DNA of 64,000 nt, from assembly GCA_019722365.1 (NCBI GenBank), contig JADFUC010001351.1, positions 1,426,001 to 1,490,000 on the forward strand, written 5' to 3'. Each line of letters opens with the position of its first letter. The stretch's first letter is position 1. Shown piece by piece: positions 24,501 through 37,413 of the stretch. A program made the position numbers and the translations under genes. This DNA is from Lithospermum erythrorhizon. Taxonomy: Eukaryota; Streptophyta; Magnoliopsida; Boraginales; Boraginaceae. Below the pieces are notes generated by a model that did no database searches, was not told where the DNA came from, and saw only the letters and a program-made list of their open reading frames with translations.

Positions 24501-25916
24501 AAATCATGGTATGGTATAGATTTTGAGAAGAAATCACCATTAAAAGAATTGCAAAACAAAAGTAAGCTGAAAGACAAGAAAAAATGTAGTAAGACAAAGC
24601 TGAAACCCACAAGTTTTTTTCGAGCATTAAAATTAATTTTATTTTTTCAACGTGAATAAAATTACACTATTTTATGCTGAATGCAGTTGTATAATACTAT
24701 ATTGAATTGGTTTCATAATACTATGTTGAATGAATTTTTTTAGAATTAAAGTATTGTGTTGTTAGAATTAATTATTTTTGCATGTTGTTTAATGTTTGGA
24801 GTGGTTAAACATGAGTTTAGACATAGTAAGAAATAGTTTCAAAAAGTGTAGTTTTGAAGCCAATTCATAGAATTAATAATAATTTAGTTTTGAATCCAAT
24901 TTGTGTGATAAACATTGAAAAGATTGAGTTTTTTTGGAATATGGAATATTATGTGTTTGGAATATCGTTTATTTTAACTATTTTGATTATTAGGGTCTTC
25001 AAAAAATATCGGTGGTTGTTTTTAAATTATCGCTTTTGAAATATTACGTCATAGCTTTGTTGGGGAATAGTGATACCAACACATATAAGCATGGTGGTTT
25101 CTAACATGCGATCGTGATACACCAAGTTAACTAATTCATGATTTCGTATCGACGCCATTAACGCCATAGATTAGTTAGATTTATCAATACAGTGAGTGGT
25201 ACTAATATTCAAATCGACGCTCATTCGAAAGTAATCCAAGTTGCAGATTTCATGTAAGATTCACGATCCCATTACGATACTTAACTCCACGGATTTCGCT
25301 TAATAATTGCCAACATTTTCAGAGATATGTTCGATATAATACCCAGTTCCTCAGACAGTGGATATACGACATCCCTGCACTATCGCTGTCTGTGATCGCC
25401 ACAAAAGAGGAGGCGATTTAAGACAAGTCACGAATTTAAAATAAAGTAGGAGTTCACGCATAAATCCATATCTCCGGACCATCGCTTAGTCTAGGATCGA
25501 CACTTAAAATTGTGAATACACACGTTACTAAATTCGGAAATGCAGATCCATTCTCAAGTATATGAAATAATGATACTATACGCTACGATATATATACGCT
25601 TTTACGTTAGCTTACGTGCATTTCTAATATGATGATTCTTTTTACACATATTCAGTGATGTTATATTCTTTTATACCATTTTGTTTCACATTTGTTTATG
25701 CTATTAATAAAGAATATCATGAAATCAATTTATATATATATATATTGGTTATGTGATTTAATTTAAAGCGAATTCTTCATATTTCGTTTGGTGTCGCACG
25801 CCCATATTGCTATTGCTGGCTGGGATTGTGAATACACACGCTTCCTTTCACAAGCCGCCAGATTCATTCCACAACTCGAATACTACAAATTAAGACGCTA
25901 AGACAGATTTCCATGT
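21504..25916. other. Intergenic, with GST 3' UTR at its start
   Basis: The GST 3' UTR probably ends within the first 150 bases (taatgatgtaataatataataac). A short tandem duplication, tttagtgtgcatattggga, lies at about 22797-22835. Open stretches at 21739-21984 and 23457-23705 have no recognisable domain. A microsatellite (ta)n occurs at 25731-25744. Confidence 0.45.
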
Positions 25917-26255
25917 ATATAAACAATAGAACCATTAATATTGCTGGGTTTTTGAAAAAGAAGTTTCGGCTCCATATATATTCAATTCGAAGTTTTCGAC
26001 CCATGATAAATTAATAATTGGGAAGAATTATATCGAATGCTTTAAAATCAATTATAAATCATCTAAACAAAAAACATAACCTAAAAGTTTAAGGAAAATA
26101 AAAGAATAAAAATCAAAAAGATAAACCGAATCGAGTAAAATAAGCAACAACCGAAAATATATCAGGTATGCTATAATTATAGGGCGCAAGTGAAATTCAA
26201 TTAATGCACGTTGGAGACTTATTTTTCCCGAATGGCAAAAAATTAAAATATCATA
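25917..26255. repeat. Direct duplication, left copy
   Basis: Matches 26438-26765 in order over its length: ataaacaatagaaccatta, ctccatatatattcaattcg, attatatcgaatgctttaaa, atcatctaaacaaaa, aaaccgaatcgagtaaaat, gctataattat. Identity is moderate with many single-base indels. Non-coding. Confidence 0.65.
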
Positions 26256-26437
26256 TTTAAACTCCAAGAAAATGAGATTACTCGCATAAAATTATCACTA
26301 CGAATACTATACTACATGTATTGCATCACACCGACTTCACTAATACGTAAAAAAAAAAATCCATATGTTCTATATTATTATCCTCGGGGATAAAATAATA
26401 CAAATACGTTTTACTACACCATATACGATTAAATATA

Positions 26438-26765
26438 TATATAAATAATAGAACCATTAAATTATTTTTCGAATGTGAAGCAAGGTTTCTCCATATATAT
26501 TGAATTCGAATTTTTGATCCAATGATGATGAATAATTAATAAAATTATATCGACGCTTTAAAAATCAATTCATTTAATCATCTAAACATAAACTATAACC
26601 TAAAAAATGTACGAAAATAAAACAATAAAATGAAAAGTTAAACCGAATCGAGTAAAATTGTACAACAAATCCAAAATATATCATAGCGCTATAATTAGAT
26701 GACGTGCGAAAGCAATTAACGCTGCATGGCGCTTTTCCTCGAAACGGCAAAAATCAAAAAATCAA
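26438..26765. repeat. Direct duplication, right copy
   Basis: Second copy of the 25917-26255 unit, about 520 bases downstream. It keeps aaaccgaatcgagtaaaat exactly, but diverges more at its right end, where CpG-containing words (gacgtgcgaaagc, aacgctgcatggcgc) appear. Confidence 0.65.
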
Positions 26766-28015
26766 AAAATTTACAAAATACCCTAATTAATCTTCGAATT
26801 ATCGATAAAAAAACTGGATGATTCAATTACCAAGATGAGGCTAGCATTATCAGAAGCATTCACCTCAGAAGCCTCTAAAAAAAATACTCCATTACAGCTG
26901 GCCTATTTATGTATTTCCAAGATACAATATACATACAGATAATCCCGGTGAAACAAAGAAGCCTACTTTCTTCCTTAATCAACAAGCTTATCTCTTTCGC
27001 TAAACAAAGCATTTACTGACGACTACCACATCCATTGGTATCTATAACACTCCCCGCGAACGCCTAATCAACAAGCACACGTCTCGCTAAAACCTTTACT
27101 GTGAAAACCCAAGCCAGATTAAAACCTCAAATAAGTGAAAAAAATAAGGCATATCCGTGATATACGCATAAAAATTTCGCTTCATCATCCTGTGAGATTT
27201 ATATTTTCTCCTCGAATCAAGCTCATATTTATTCATTTTGTGATCATCTAATATGGGCTGATATTTTAATTTAAGATAAATTTCATTTTTCAACAGATAC
27301 TATTCTCCCCCTTAATGTCAAAATATCGATATATCATAACGAAAAATTACTTCGATAAATTAATTTTAATTTTGTGATTTCCAAGATATGTACGTATATA
27401 CCTGTGTGATAACAATCATTTAAAATCATCATTTTTGCATAGTATTTAATATACGATGCACGATAACCTATAATTATACGACGCACGCGATAACCTGAGT
27501 GGGTGAAAATACGTTATTTCCTAATTCTCAAACCAAATATATTTTAGCTTTTATAATAAGCCGGGTATAAGGCGAATGTCATATTACATAATGTGGGCTC
27601 TTAACGATCAATCGTGATTGCGATTAATTCCAACGTGCCCCACAATAATAACTCCAGTTTCTTTACACTATGAAGCTTCACATAAATTCTTCAAACTTAT
27701 CAGCTTATCGACTTTCACCCAGCCTCTATAATTCTGATTGGCCTAACCTATTACGCTTAAATAATAAAAATTTCATAATTCTCAAACTCCTGGCTTAATA
27801 AAAAGGTATTTCGACATGCAAAAATTATGAGAAAAAGTGCGTATTTTGATAAATAAAAATCAGTTTGACAATTGATCAATGACTTAAAGATCAAAACCAA
27901 ACCCAATTCCAAATTCTACACATTAATCAACACAAACATCAATTTAATCCCAAATCATGAATAAACAAAAATTTCACAAAAAACAACAAAAGGGCATGCC
28001 ATAAATCAAGAAAAC
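26766..28015. other. Unassigned; expected site of further mevalonate kinase exons, none seen
   Basis: AT-rich DNA downstream (minus strand) of the mevalonate kinase first exon. I looked for the next exon of that gene and for the GHMP glycine/serine loop and found neither. The open stretch at 27096-27293 (-) has no recognisable domain. Confidence 0.4.
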
Positions 28016-28019
28016 CAAC

Positions 28020-28152
28020 CATCAGGAGTAGGAAAACGGAGGGAGACATAAGTATACAGATCTATAGCAGCTGCAACAGCAGTTGATCCATGCACCACTG
28101 CATGTTCTCCAGCTAATATGATTTTCCCAGGTGCTCTAGCTCGAACCTCCAT
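28020..28152 (-). pseudogene. MVK: Isolated first exon of mevalonate kinase
   Basis: The minus-strand ATG at 28152 starts a 44-residue frame, [20 protein letters not shown] then [20 protein letters not shown], ending near PTPD at a GT (28019). This is the invariant N-terminus of plant mevalonate kinase, the GHMP-family enzyme that phosphorylates mevalonate in the cytosolic isoprenoid pathway. [13 protein letters not shown] is the first conserved GHMP motif. The exon itself is intact and ends where family first exons end. No later exon is recognised in the 6.5 kb before the GST gene, so this looks like a gene fragment or a gene with its body displaced. A very long intron or a badly assembled region remains possible. 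Family identity is secure; status as pseudogene is inferred. Confidence 0.75.
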
Positions 28153-29559
28153 TTTTGCACCTTAATTTTCTTCAAAAGTTTGAATTTTTTTTTATAAAAT
28201 CTCAAAATCTTGAATTTTTTTTATAAATAGGAAAAGGGTACCTAAATATAAGCAACAATTATTTAAAAAGTGGATAAAAATGAATAATTATTAATTATTG
28301 AAAAGGGAATGGGACAATTAAATTGGGACAAAAAAAAGTAAGGGAGTCGTAAATGGAGTGCTGAGGGAGTTTGGTGGGTAATATTCAAACAATAATGGAT
28401 TTAGGACATAGTGATCCTACATTTTGGCTGTATTTTGTTGATTCATCATTGTTTAAACCCACATTTGTTGGCCTTTTCTTGATTGGTTTCAATTTTGAGA
28501 ATCATTTTTCACGTGCAAACTGCAAAATTGGTGCATTTGCATCTGTTTTTCATTCCTCCTATGTGTTGTTAATGATTCGGGTAATGAGAAACCACTCGAG
28601 AATCGAATTGATACTTATAATATAAATTAATGGATCAGGAACGGGTTTTTTTAAGTTAAGATATCGGATTTTATACGGACCGATAAATCCTCGATAAATA
28701 TACCGTACCCTCGATATATATCTAAAATATTCAAAATCCTGATCAAAATATCTAAAATCCGCACTAAAAATACCTATATTTTCTGATACTCCACTTAGTT
28801 TTACCTGGCTCCCACGCGATCCAAATTTTTCTTACGACCAAACCTATAATAGTTTTAGATCTCTTTTCACCCAAATTTTGCCTAATACTCCTGACCTGAC
28901 CACCAATAACAACACTACTCCTATCATATGGATTTTTCGTGAAATATCAATGTTTTGAAAAAAAGATTAATTTCATTTTACCCTGAACTATAACGGTTGT
29001 TTACTTGTTTCATCTTGATGATTGTAGTTTTACATGTTCGATTTTGCCTTTGAGTTCGTGTTTATTTCCATCACGAGGTCGACTTTTTATTAAATTATCA
29101 ATTCCATATAGAGTTTATTTTGAAGGACAAATTAAAATGCTCAATTTTAAATTTTGAGGTTAAATTTCGAAAATAAAAAGTTAGATTATAATCTTAAGCT
29201 TAGTTTTTTCTTTTTATTGAATGAAATTAGTAGGATGGTGTCCCAATATAAGGACATGGAAAATTGAGTGCTTACAGAGTTTCTTAGACATGGCTCCTTT
29301 TTGTGGATTAGTGGAGTTTAAACTTAGCAATCTTTGAATTGTCTAGTTGAAACTGTCATTTTACTACTAATCCCTTTAGATCATTTTACTATTAAACCGA
29401 TCCTTTGGATCTTAAGATTAGGTAAATAAAAGGAGGATGACTCCCTTCTCCAACTATCAACCCCAACTAGAGTAAACATATCAATGTTGTGTAGGACATA
29501 TTTCTTTCATTATGGCAAACCAACCTACATATAGTACAATTACACGGACAATATAAAAT
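28153..29559. other. Intergenic
   Basis: AT-rich, upstream of the mevalonate kinase exon. A run of cggat/gataaat/taccgtac words at 28640-28800 resembles text seen near hAT ends, but no element can be bounded. No gene seen. Confidence 0.4.
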
Positions 29560-29850
29560 CATGTATGTGCATCAGATTTTCTAAAAACTAAAATATAGGC
29601 TGAAATTATTAAAAATAAAAAATCGCATTTCCTAAAATAAATTTGCCTCCATAAAATTATTCATCCACTCTCTTTATTCCCTAAATTTATACTCTTTTTT
29701 TATTTTTTTAATATTGAAATGAATAATAAAAAATTTTCTAAAGAATATATATGAAAATCTAATTGCAAAAAATAAAAGAATAATATTTGGAAATGAATTT
29801 TGAATTTTTTTTAAGGAGAGTTGATGTACATGCTGTAAGATACTAAACAC
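29560..29850. repeat. MITE-like dispersed repeat, copy 2
   Basis: Related to 9895-10192. Here the ends are clearer: atgtgcatcagattttct at the left and, read on the other strand, atgtacatcaactctcc at the right. These are imperfect inverted repeats of about 18 bases. Non-coding. Confidence 0.55.
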
Positions 29851-32800
29851 AAAACTTTACATAGTCCACATAAATCTGCTCAAATAGCTCGAGTCTACAT
29901 CAATCATTACATACATTAAATATAAGCATAAACGGTGGTCCATATTATTAGAAGTAGACCTATATGCAAATTACCAAATACTACTCCGTAAGTACTTGCT
30001 TATCATCTGATTTAATCAAAATAGGCAATAAATTCATCCAAATGGGCATCATATTTACTGCCTTCTTTGCTATCTGTTTTTAAGGTACATCTAAATTAAA
30101 AAAATACCCGCAACGGAGAAGTACCTCATTTGGTACTTCATTATTGGTTCCAACAAAATATGTCATACTTCAGAGTAAAGAATTTTTTGAATTAGTGATA
30201 GTAGTGTTACTTTGCTAGCTATTAGTCATAATACTTCAGAGTAAATAAATGGTATAATGAATTAATAACATCAAATTCTTTACTTTGCTAGCTGCATGTT
30301 TATAGTGATTTTTTACTTGTCATCTTGAGAACGCGATTGGAAAATCGCTTTTAGTAAATAAATGGGTACACCTTTAAATGTACTATCGAGTTTTATTTGA
30401 CACAAATATCAGTTGCTTTCGGTACACAAATTGTTAAGCAAAGACAATAATCGTATGTGTTATTAATCGCATCCGAAAAGATAATCGAATTAAGCCTAAA
30501 TAGTGTAGATCATACCTTCGACCCTCGATGTCAAGATTTGCATCTTATTATGCGAGAAGAGATTGTGTGCTTATCGTAATCTCAACTATCAAAATAAACC
30601 CAAGATTAATCGAAAAGTGCCAAACTTAAATTACTATATACATGAACTTTGCTAGTATGGTGTAATTTTATAAATGTGCCGATTCATTCTTTAACATCGA
30701 CGGTATTTTATCCAAACTCTCACAAAGACAGCCGGGTCATTTGAAATGTGGAAAGATACCAGAATAACTCGTTCGCATTAATATTACGAATAAGATACTA
30801 CGTTTCATGAATATTTCGAGGAGAAATCGAAAAAATTTGGAAGTTTTAATAGTCGAAATACAAATAATCTGGCTTCTGGCTTAGTGATATTTCTGGGCTT
30901 TGGAGCATTTTAAAGTTTTAATTGAAACGGAATGATATTATTCAAAAAGAAGCTAAATTTACGCTGTGAGTTGCCATTGCTAAAACCGGTACAGTAAAAC
31001 TAAACCGAAAACCCAACGACAAAGTCGGTTAAAGCTCGGTGATATTTCATGCGCTGGACCCCACGGCATCTTTTTTTTTTATACTTATCCTGCCTTTACC
31101 ATCATCATCCAAATCATATTCTTTTCTTCCTCCATCTTAAATTACCGAAATTCTTGCCTTCACCTCAAAAAAAAATTTTTTTTCAATTTTCTTCCCTCAT
31201 TCGGCGAAATATTCCGAAATTTTCCTAGAGATTCTAGACATTCTCTACGCTTCATGTAAGAAAGCTCAAATCTTTCGGAAAGATTTTCGAAGCCAGTATG
31301 ATGTCGACTTTTGAGACCTGAGTCGACTTCTGAAATTTCACGCTTATTGGCGCATAATCATTTTCATTTAAGCCAGACATCGTATAACAAATTTCGACAC
31401 CATTTATTTACGCGCTGAAAACGCCGATAACATATTGACTATTGACTTTCAGAAGTTTTTCTAAACGGTGTTTGAAACGATAGAAGTCAGCATTTCGACC
31501 TCCGATTTCAGTTCGCTTTCGAGCGTAAGCCGTGGATTTCGGCGCGATTGTAGAACGCTCTGGATATTACTAGCTTTGTGTTCTGGATAAATAAGATCGA
31601 CTGAGATTAAAAGACATTTAAAACGCGATGACAATTGTTAATATCTGAACGTTGTGACCTTCAAACTAAGAATCGAACTCGATCATTAATAAGAAAGGCC
31701 ATAACTTAAGTCGAATAAGTGTCATGTCGGGGAACTTTGGTTGGGGCTATTTTCGGGGGTATCGGTAATGGTATTATATATACGTAGTGTAATATTATAT
31801 TGCCATTGCCATATAAAGATTAATTATAATTTTGAATGCTTTTAAAGGCTGACGCGGGTGCGTCCGCTGCCAAGGACAAGGTGGAGTTTTATTTACCAGC
31901 TGCGTAGCGACTAATCTCACGAGTTTTACTTATCGCATGTATAAAGTATAATACGCTTCGGGTTGTATTTCGCTGGCCGCTGCCTTCGGTGATACGTTTC
32001 ACTGCTATTCCACTATACGGTACCATTTACGTTGCTGTTATATATATATTGATCGCGCGCTTTTGGCTCGCGCTGTATTCGCTTCCTCGTAACGCATTTA
32101 CTTTTTGGTGTTTCTGGACGAAAGTTGTTATTTCCTCGCCATTGCTCATACGCTGGCCTACGAAATGATAGACACACGGAATGACAGTAAGAGTTGGGTA
32201 TACGAGTCGACGCTGTCACCGTGAGTCGACGCCGTCACGGAATGATTTGTCCCAAGATTCGGCTCGCTCCAAGTGACGACCAGCGAAATGCCTCGCATTT
32301 CAAGAATCCATTCTACGATCGGGCTCAACCTCGTTATTTATCTCGCTGATAGCTTACGCCGATTTTAAGATGTTTTCTCCCCTGCGCTGGTGTCGATTAT
32401 ACGCCAGACAATTGCAGTAAATCCCACTTATATCAGCCAGAGGTTGCTGAAATGACACTCTTTGCTGAAATTGCTGAATGATACTATTTGCTTTAGTCGT
32501 TGTTTATTACTCATTGCTGAAGTCATTAGGTTGATACTATTTATCAAGGCTACTGAGTTGCCGAAATATTGAGTTTACTGAGTTATTTGGCTTGTATAAC
32601 AGCCATTGGTTTGGTCGCTGCTACAGTCTATTTGGTTGTGCCATACGCCGCTTAGACTTTTCTACAAGCCATGATACGCTTACGATTCATTTATACGCTT
32701 TTACGCACTCATTTACTTTTTGCTGATATCGTATCGACACGCTAGGCGTCATTGGTTTAATCGATATCTAATCAGACGTCGATTACGGTTCATATTATCG

Positions 32801-34744
32801 ATTTCCTCGCGATCCCAGCTGTATTCATCATTGCATATCTCTTCATGCTAAAAGCTGAAATATCATTTACCGGTATAACATTTGAAATGGGTAACAAGAA
32901 AGATGTTAACATTATAAACCGAAGTTTATGCTCATCTATACGACGCGCTGATTTATATTTTATATACGCGCTTTAAAATTGTGATTCAAATGCGTTGGTA
33001 TATAAAAGGCGATCCAATCACGACGCCGATACTATTGGGCTAATAAAGCTTCAATATACTAAACGAGCACTCCTACATAATTCCTCACGCTAGTGCTATC
33101 TCGATTTAAAAGACATACGCTATTAACAGACAAGATAACGAACAACGCTGGTATTCCTATTATAAATATTCCTGATAACAACAGCACAATGACTACGATT
33201 CGTGGAAAGTAACAATTTTAAGCGAACTACGATAGTTAACACCTGAGCCAGAAGTTTCAATCGTAGATCAGATTACGAAGGTATCCCTAAGCTTACGAAT
33301 ATCGAGTTGCGCTACCGAAATGTCATGAGAATAGATAATGTATATTTCCTAAGGATTAAGCTCAGATCAACATGAAATAGTTTCGGCCGACGCTAAGCTT
33401 TATCTATATTAATAAAGCCATTAAGTAAAAAGATTTATCAAAATTGAGAAAGACTATGTAAAAATATATAATACTTCATACAGATACTAAGGGGATAAGT
33501 GTGAACGAACTCTCAGCTTATCCTCATGCCAGACAAGGCTGACATCGCGATATTCAGATTCACTGGCCTTTCATAAATTTAATTCCTTATTTCCTCGACG
33601 GCTGCCTTTACGCCAGCTGTCATGGACGACGACGCTTAGTCGAAAGTAGCTACGCATCTACTTAAGCATTGGCGACATGATCAAGCATCTCAATTGCTAC
33701 TTTTTATTTTCTTTCGTAGCTTTTGTCGGTATATAATAATTATACGCTGAAACTGCGGTTTCGACAAGCCAGATTATATTTGCTGCTTTTCAAATATTAG
33801 CTTTGCCAGCTTCACCCGACAGCCAGAGGCTTTGTTTATCACGTTAAACGGTTTCATTTTTCTATTTGCTATTCATTCGCCATGTACTCGATTATTCGTG
33901 TGCTGATGACTCTGGCCCCAACCTCGGCCCAAGGCCAAGTTACAATACCCTTTAAAGGTACCTTCCATTGGATTCTGTCAATACAATTAGATTTGATTCT
34001 AAGATTTATGGAGGAGGCTTCTGAACCTGGAGTATTCATTTTCACACCCATTTAGCTCATGTATTTTGTTATCTCTATCAGCAAAAGGTCAAGCTAAACG
34101 GATCACACAAAAAATTATAGGGTAAAATATCTTGAGGAAAGCATCAAAGAAATATACTTTAGAGCTGCAACATTACTGGCAATTATAGTGCTAAAAATTG
34201 CTTGAATGCGCAGTGAAGCAATACTGGCAATTTAAGTGCTGAAAATTACTTGACTATGCAATTAAATTCTCAAGAGATGATAAACTTGAGTATGAAATAC
34301 AGTATGACATTAGAACCCCAGAGTATTCTTCCTTACCGATTCTCGCCTTTTCTCTCTACTCGTTGGGAAATGAGACCACCTGTTCCAGTTTATGTGTCAA
34401 TTCCTACCATAGGGATAGTTACTTGCAACTAAACCAGGCACTTTACTCTACACTAATGGTGTGAGACTCTGGTGGTATGTATATCATCAAATTTGAACAA
34501 TTAAAAAAAGAACGATTGATTTTAAGAGACGATCAAGACCAAAAGGAAGAGAAGTTATGAAAAAGTCTCCATTAGAACTGAACATTTATGTTTTCAATGG
34601 TAATATCTTTTCAATATGTCTTGGAACGTAATGTTACAATTGTACTTCCCTAATCCGTAGGAAGCACTTCTACCCCGCTCTTGTGGTGGTTCTATTTGCA
34701 CCAGGGACTGTTTCTGGCACTGATGGCTTAGAAGAGAGATGGTC
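29851..34744. other. Intergenic, including a CpG-rich stretch at about 31.2-33.9 kb
   Basis: No gene is recognised. 31245-33850 is much richer in CpG than its surroundings (nine CpG in the 60 bases at 31501-31560). It contains a short tandem repeat (gagtcgacgc-gtcac, 32205-32238) and repeated ttgctga/actgagtt words at 32450-32590. A 19-codon GC-rich frame after an AG at 31848-31907 looks exon-like but is unsupported. Open stretches at 32013-32219 and 33869-34051 (both -) match nothing I know. Confidence 0.4.
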
Positions 34745-37413
34745 TCATCTGTAAGCTTTGGGTAGGTGGTAACCAGGCATCACTAATTTGTCCGCAAACA
34801 TCTTCCCAGTCTTGGGCATGACATGCCAGTGCAACGTTAAGTTAAACTCTTTACCCCGGAGATTGCTTCCCTGAACAGAGCCAGATAAGAACCACATGTA
34901 AGAAACAAAAGAAAAAGAAGGCAATTTGTCAAATATAATTGGGAAAACATATTAAATTGCTCACTTGGTCGGTGAAACGGTACTTGTTTGTGGCCTGAAT
35001 CTTGAAACTTGCATGTTCTTTAGCAGGTATAATGCCATCCCACAATGATATCTGGAAAAAATAGTTTCAAGACCCAAAATCAGTTGATAAATATAGTCCA
35101 CCAAATCTGATTTTAGAGTGATGGCAGGAATGTTGTTTACTTCCCATTTCAATTGTAACCAGATAATCATCTGACTTATCAAGCAATTTGCGACCAATAA
35201 ACTTACATAGAAAATAAAAAAAGACCTATCGAGCATGCAGAGACCAAATACCAACAACAAGCCCTTAAACAGGAGGGAGTAGTAAAACGGAAGAAGAAAA
35301 ATATCACTAAGAGGTCATAAAATCTTCACCATTCATCAGAAATGATCGAAAGAGCAGTTATCTTCAATAATGCATCAACCAAATTGTGCACGAAGATGTG
35401 CCAGAATCACACATCGGAAATAAGATGTCAAGTAATAAAACTTTGGGGATAAATTACCAGAATTTTTGTGCTAACTAGAATGTAAAACATACTGAAAAAG
35501 TAACTTAGGTGCATTAATAAGAGAGATTTGGAGTATAAATTCTTGGATAACATAAACCTACATTGCCGCAAAGGAATTTAATAAGAATACTTGCTTATTT
35601 ATATCGTACCAATAACATCATAGAATTTATAAGAGGTCATTAGAAGATCATGTGACTGTGAGAATAGATTAAAATTAATAATCTACCTGATTCAGTACAT
35701 TCTTTGGAGTCTGATATTCTGCTGCCAAAAATACAAAAACCTGTGAACAAGGGATGAATTTTCGTTTTTACATGAGCATAATAAGACAAGACATACAAAA
35801 GAAAGAGATGGTTTTGAAATAGCATTTCAATCAAGATGATATGAGAAAAGAACTAATAGGTTTACATGTCAATAGCATAAGAAAAGCGAAGAAATAATTT
35901 ATCAATTTTCAATGTCATCAATAATAAGTTGCATGCCGTGAAGATAGAAGATAATGTGCATGATCACCATTCCTTGGCATTCTCTCTTCCCTATCTTTGG
36001 CCATGAACCCTATAAATTAGGACCTCTGCTATTCTTACCCACTCTCTTGCTTTTTAAAACCTTACAAGACTCAAAGGATACCATAAATATAGTATTTAAG
36101 AATGTAATTTGGATTTTCCTTCATATTCAAAGTGAAAAGAAGTTTTTCCCATTTGTTCAAAATCTTTCAAGGGATATTATTGTCTTAATGACTTTTCCCA
36201 ATTTTTGTAAGGTCTAATCGAAATCACCAATCAATCTTTCCGTTACATAACTAACCAACTTCAAGTGTCCCAACAGGCCAGTCATCATAACAACTTTTAT
36301 AATAAATGAATTATCAAACCTTGTATAGTAAAGTTGAAGCTAGATGCAATCAACAAAGTATTGTTGTACAAATACTTGAGTGCAACATAGCATCTACGAA
36401 ATTATAAACAGGTGAGAATAATAGAGTTAATAATACACACTCACACAGATTACGAGTTTTAAGATGGAAATTCCGTGATACTATATTTTATTCAAGTAAA
36501 TAGGGACTGCAAAGTTTTGCTGAAATATTCAAAGTCAAAGCTAGCATTTAGAGAGAAATCAAATAACAGAAATTAAGAAGGAAAGGGATATCTTCATTTC
36601 CATGCAGTGGTTTAACTCCCTATGAGGAGAATGAATACAAGTTAACAAAAATCACGAATTGAGATTTAAGATGTATATGGAAACCATTAAGTGATGGAAA
36701 CTTAATAGAATTGATATGAACTTGACAGACTACACACACATGATATACACAGGCAACTGAACAGTCTGATGCAGATTAGCAAACATCGAATATTTAATAA
36801 CGGAAAACCATGTCGAAGGTATCTATGAGACAATACCTTATACAGTGATAATTATATAATTTCAATAGAGCAGTAAATTCAATAGATAGTAAAATCATAC
36901 AGAAGAGGTGTGTAAAATGAATTCTAATAAGTGATCTCCCCTCGATATGCGAAAAAGTGGATCATTTTGGATTGGAGAAAGTATCTACTAGTACTAACAA
37001 ATACTCCGAACATAATAATAGAACAATTTTCATTGAAATAAAATTTATGTTTATCCAATTAACCTACAAAGTTGGTTAATTTTGACAATTGAAAATCAAA
37101 CACGACAAGCACTAAATTGACCTCGTCATCTCCATTAGGCTTTTCTGAAACCAATTAATTTTCATAACCTATAAAACATCGATCAAAGTCAAAATAACAA
37201 CACAAATAAAATCGAGTTAATCGAATAGCCTAGTGGAAAAGCGTATGCTAAATATAAATAAAATCGAAGAAGATCTATTTTCATAACCTGGACTTCTGAA
37301 GAAGGAGAAGGAGAATTGAAGTTGTCGGAGAAGGAAGCAATGGCGCACATTAGCGCCAGAATCGTAACGGAGAATGTTAGCAGAGCGTTTATTCTGTACC
37401 CGAATGAATGCAT
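34745..37413 (-). CDS. SPCS3: Signal peptidase complex subunit 3 (SPC22/23 type), frame broken in exons 2-3
   Basis: Six exons on the minus strand: 37288-37413 ([20 protein letters not shown] onward), 37122-37168, about 36483-36540, 35687-35740, 34965-35051 and 34745-34870 (stop at 34745-34747). Together they cover the family's ~167 residues: one N-terminal transmembrane helix (residues ~8-28), then a lumenal beta-rich domain ending in [18 protein letters not shown] and LPKAYR. The protein is the essential non-catalytic subunit of ER signal peptidase, next to the SPC18/21 protease. Exons 1, 4, 5 and 6 are intact with matching phases. Exon 2 is 47 bases instead of 48, one A short in an AAAA run. 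Exon 3 (expected 63) carries several one-base indels at A, T and G runs and a damaged 3' splice-donor area. This is either a young pseudogene or uncorrected homopolymer error. Confidence 0.85.

Noticed and set aside
33869..34051. 60-codon minus-strand open frame just beyond the SPCS3 3' end
   Set aside because: No family signature and no splice link to SPCS3.
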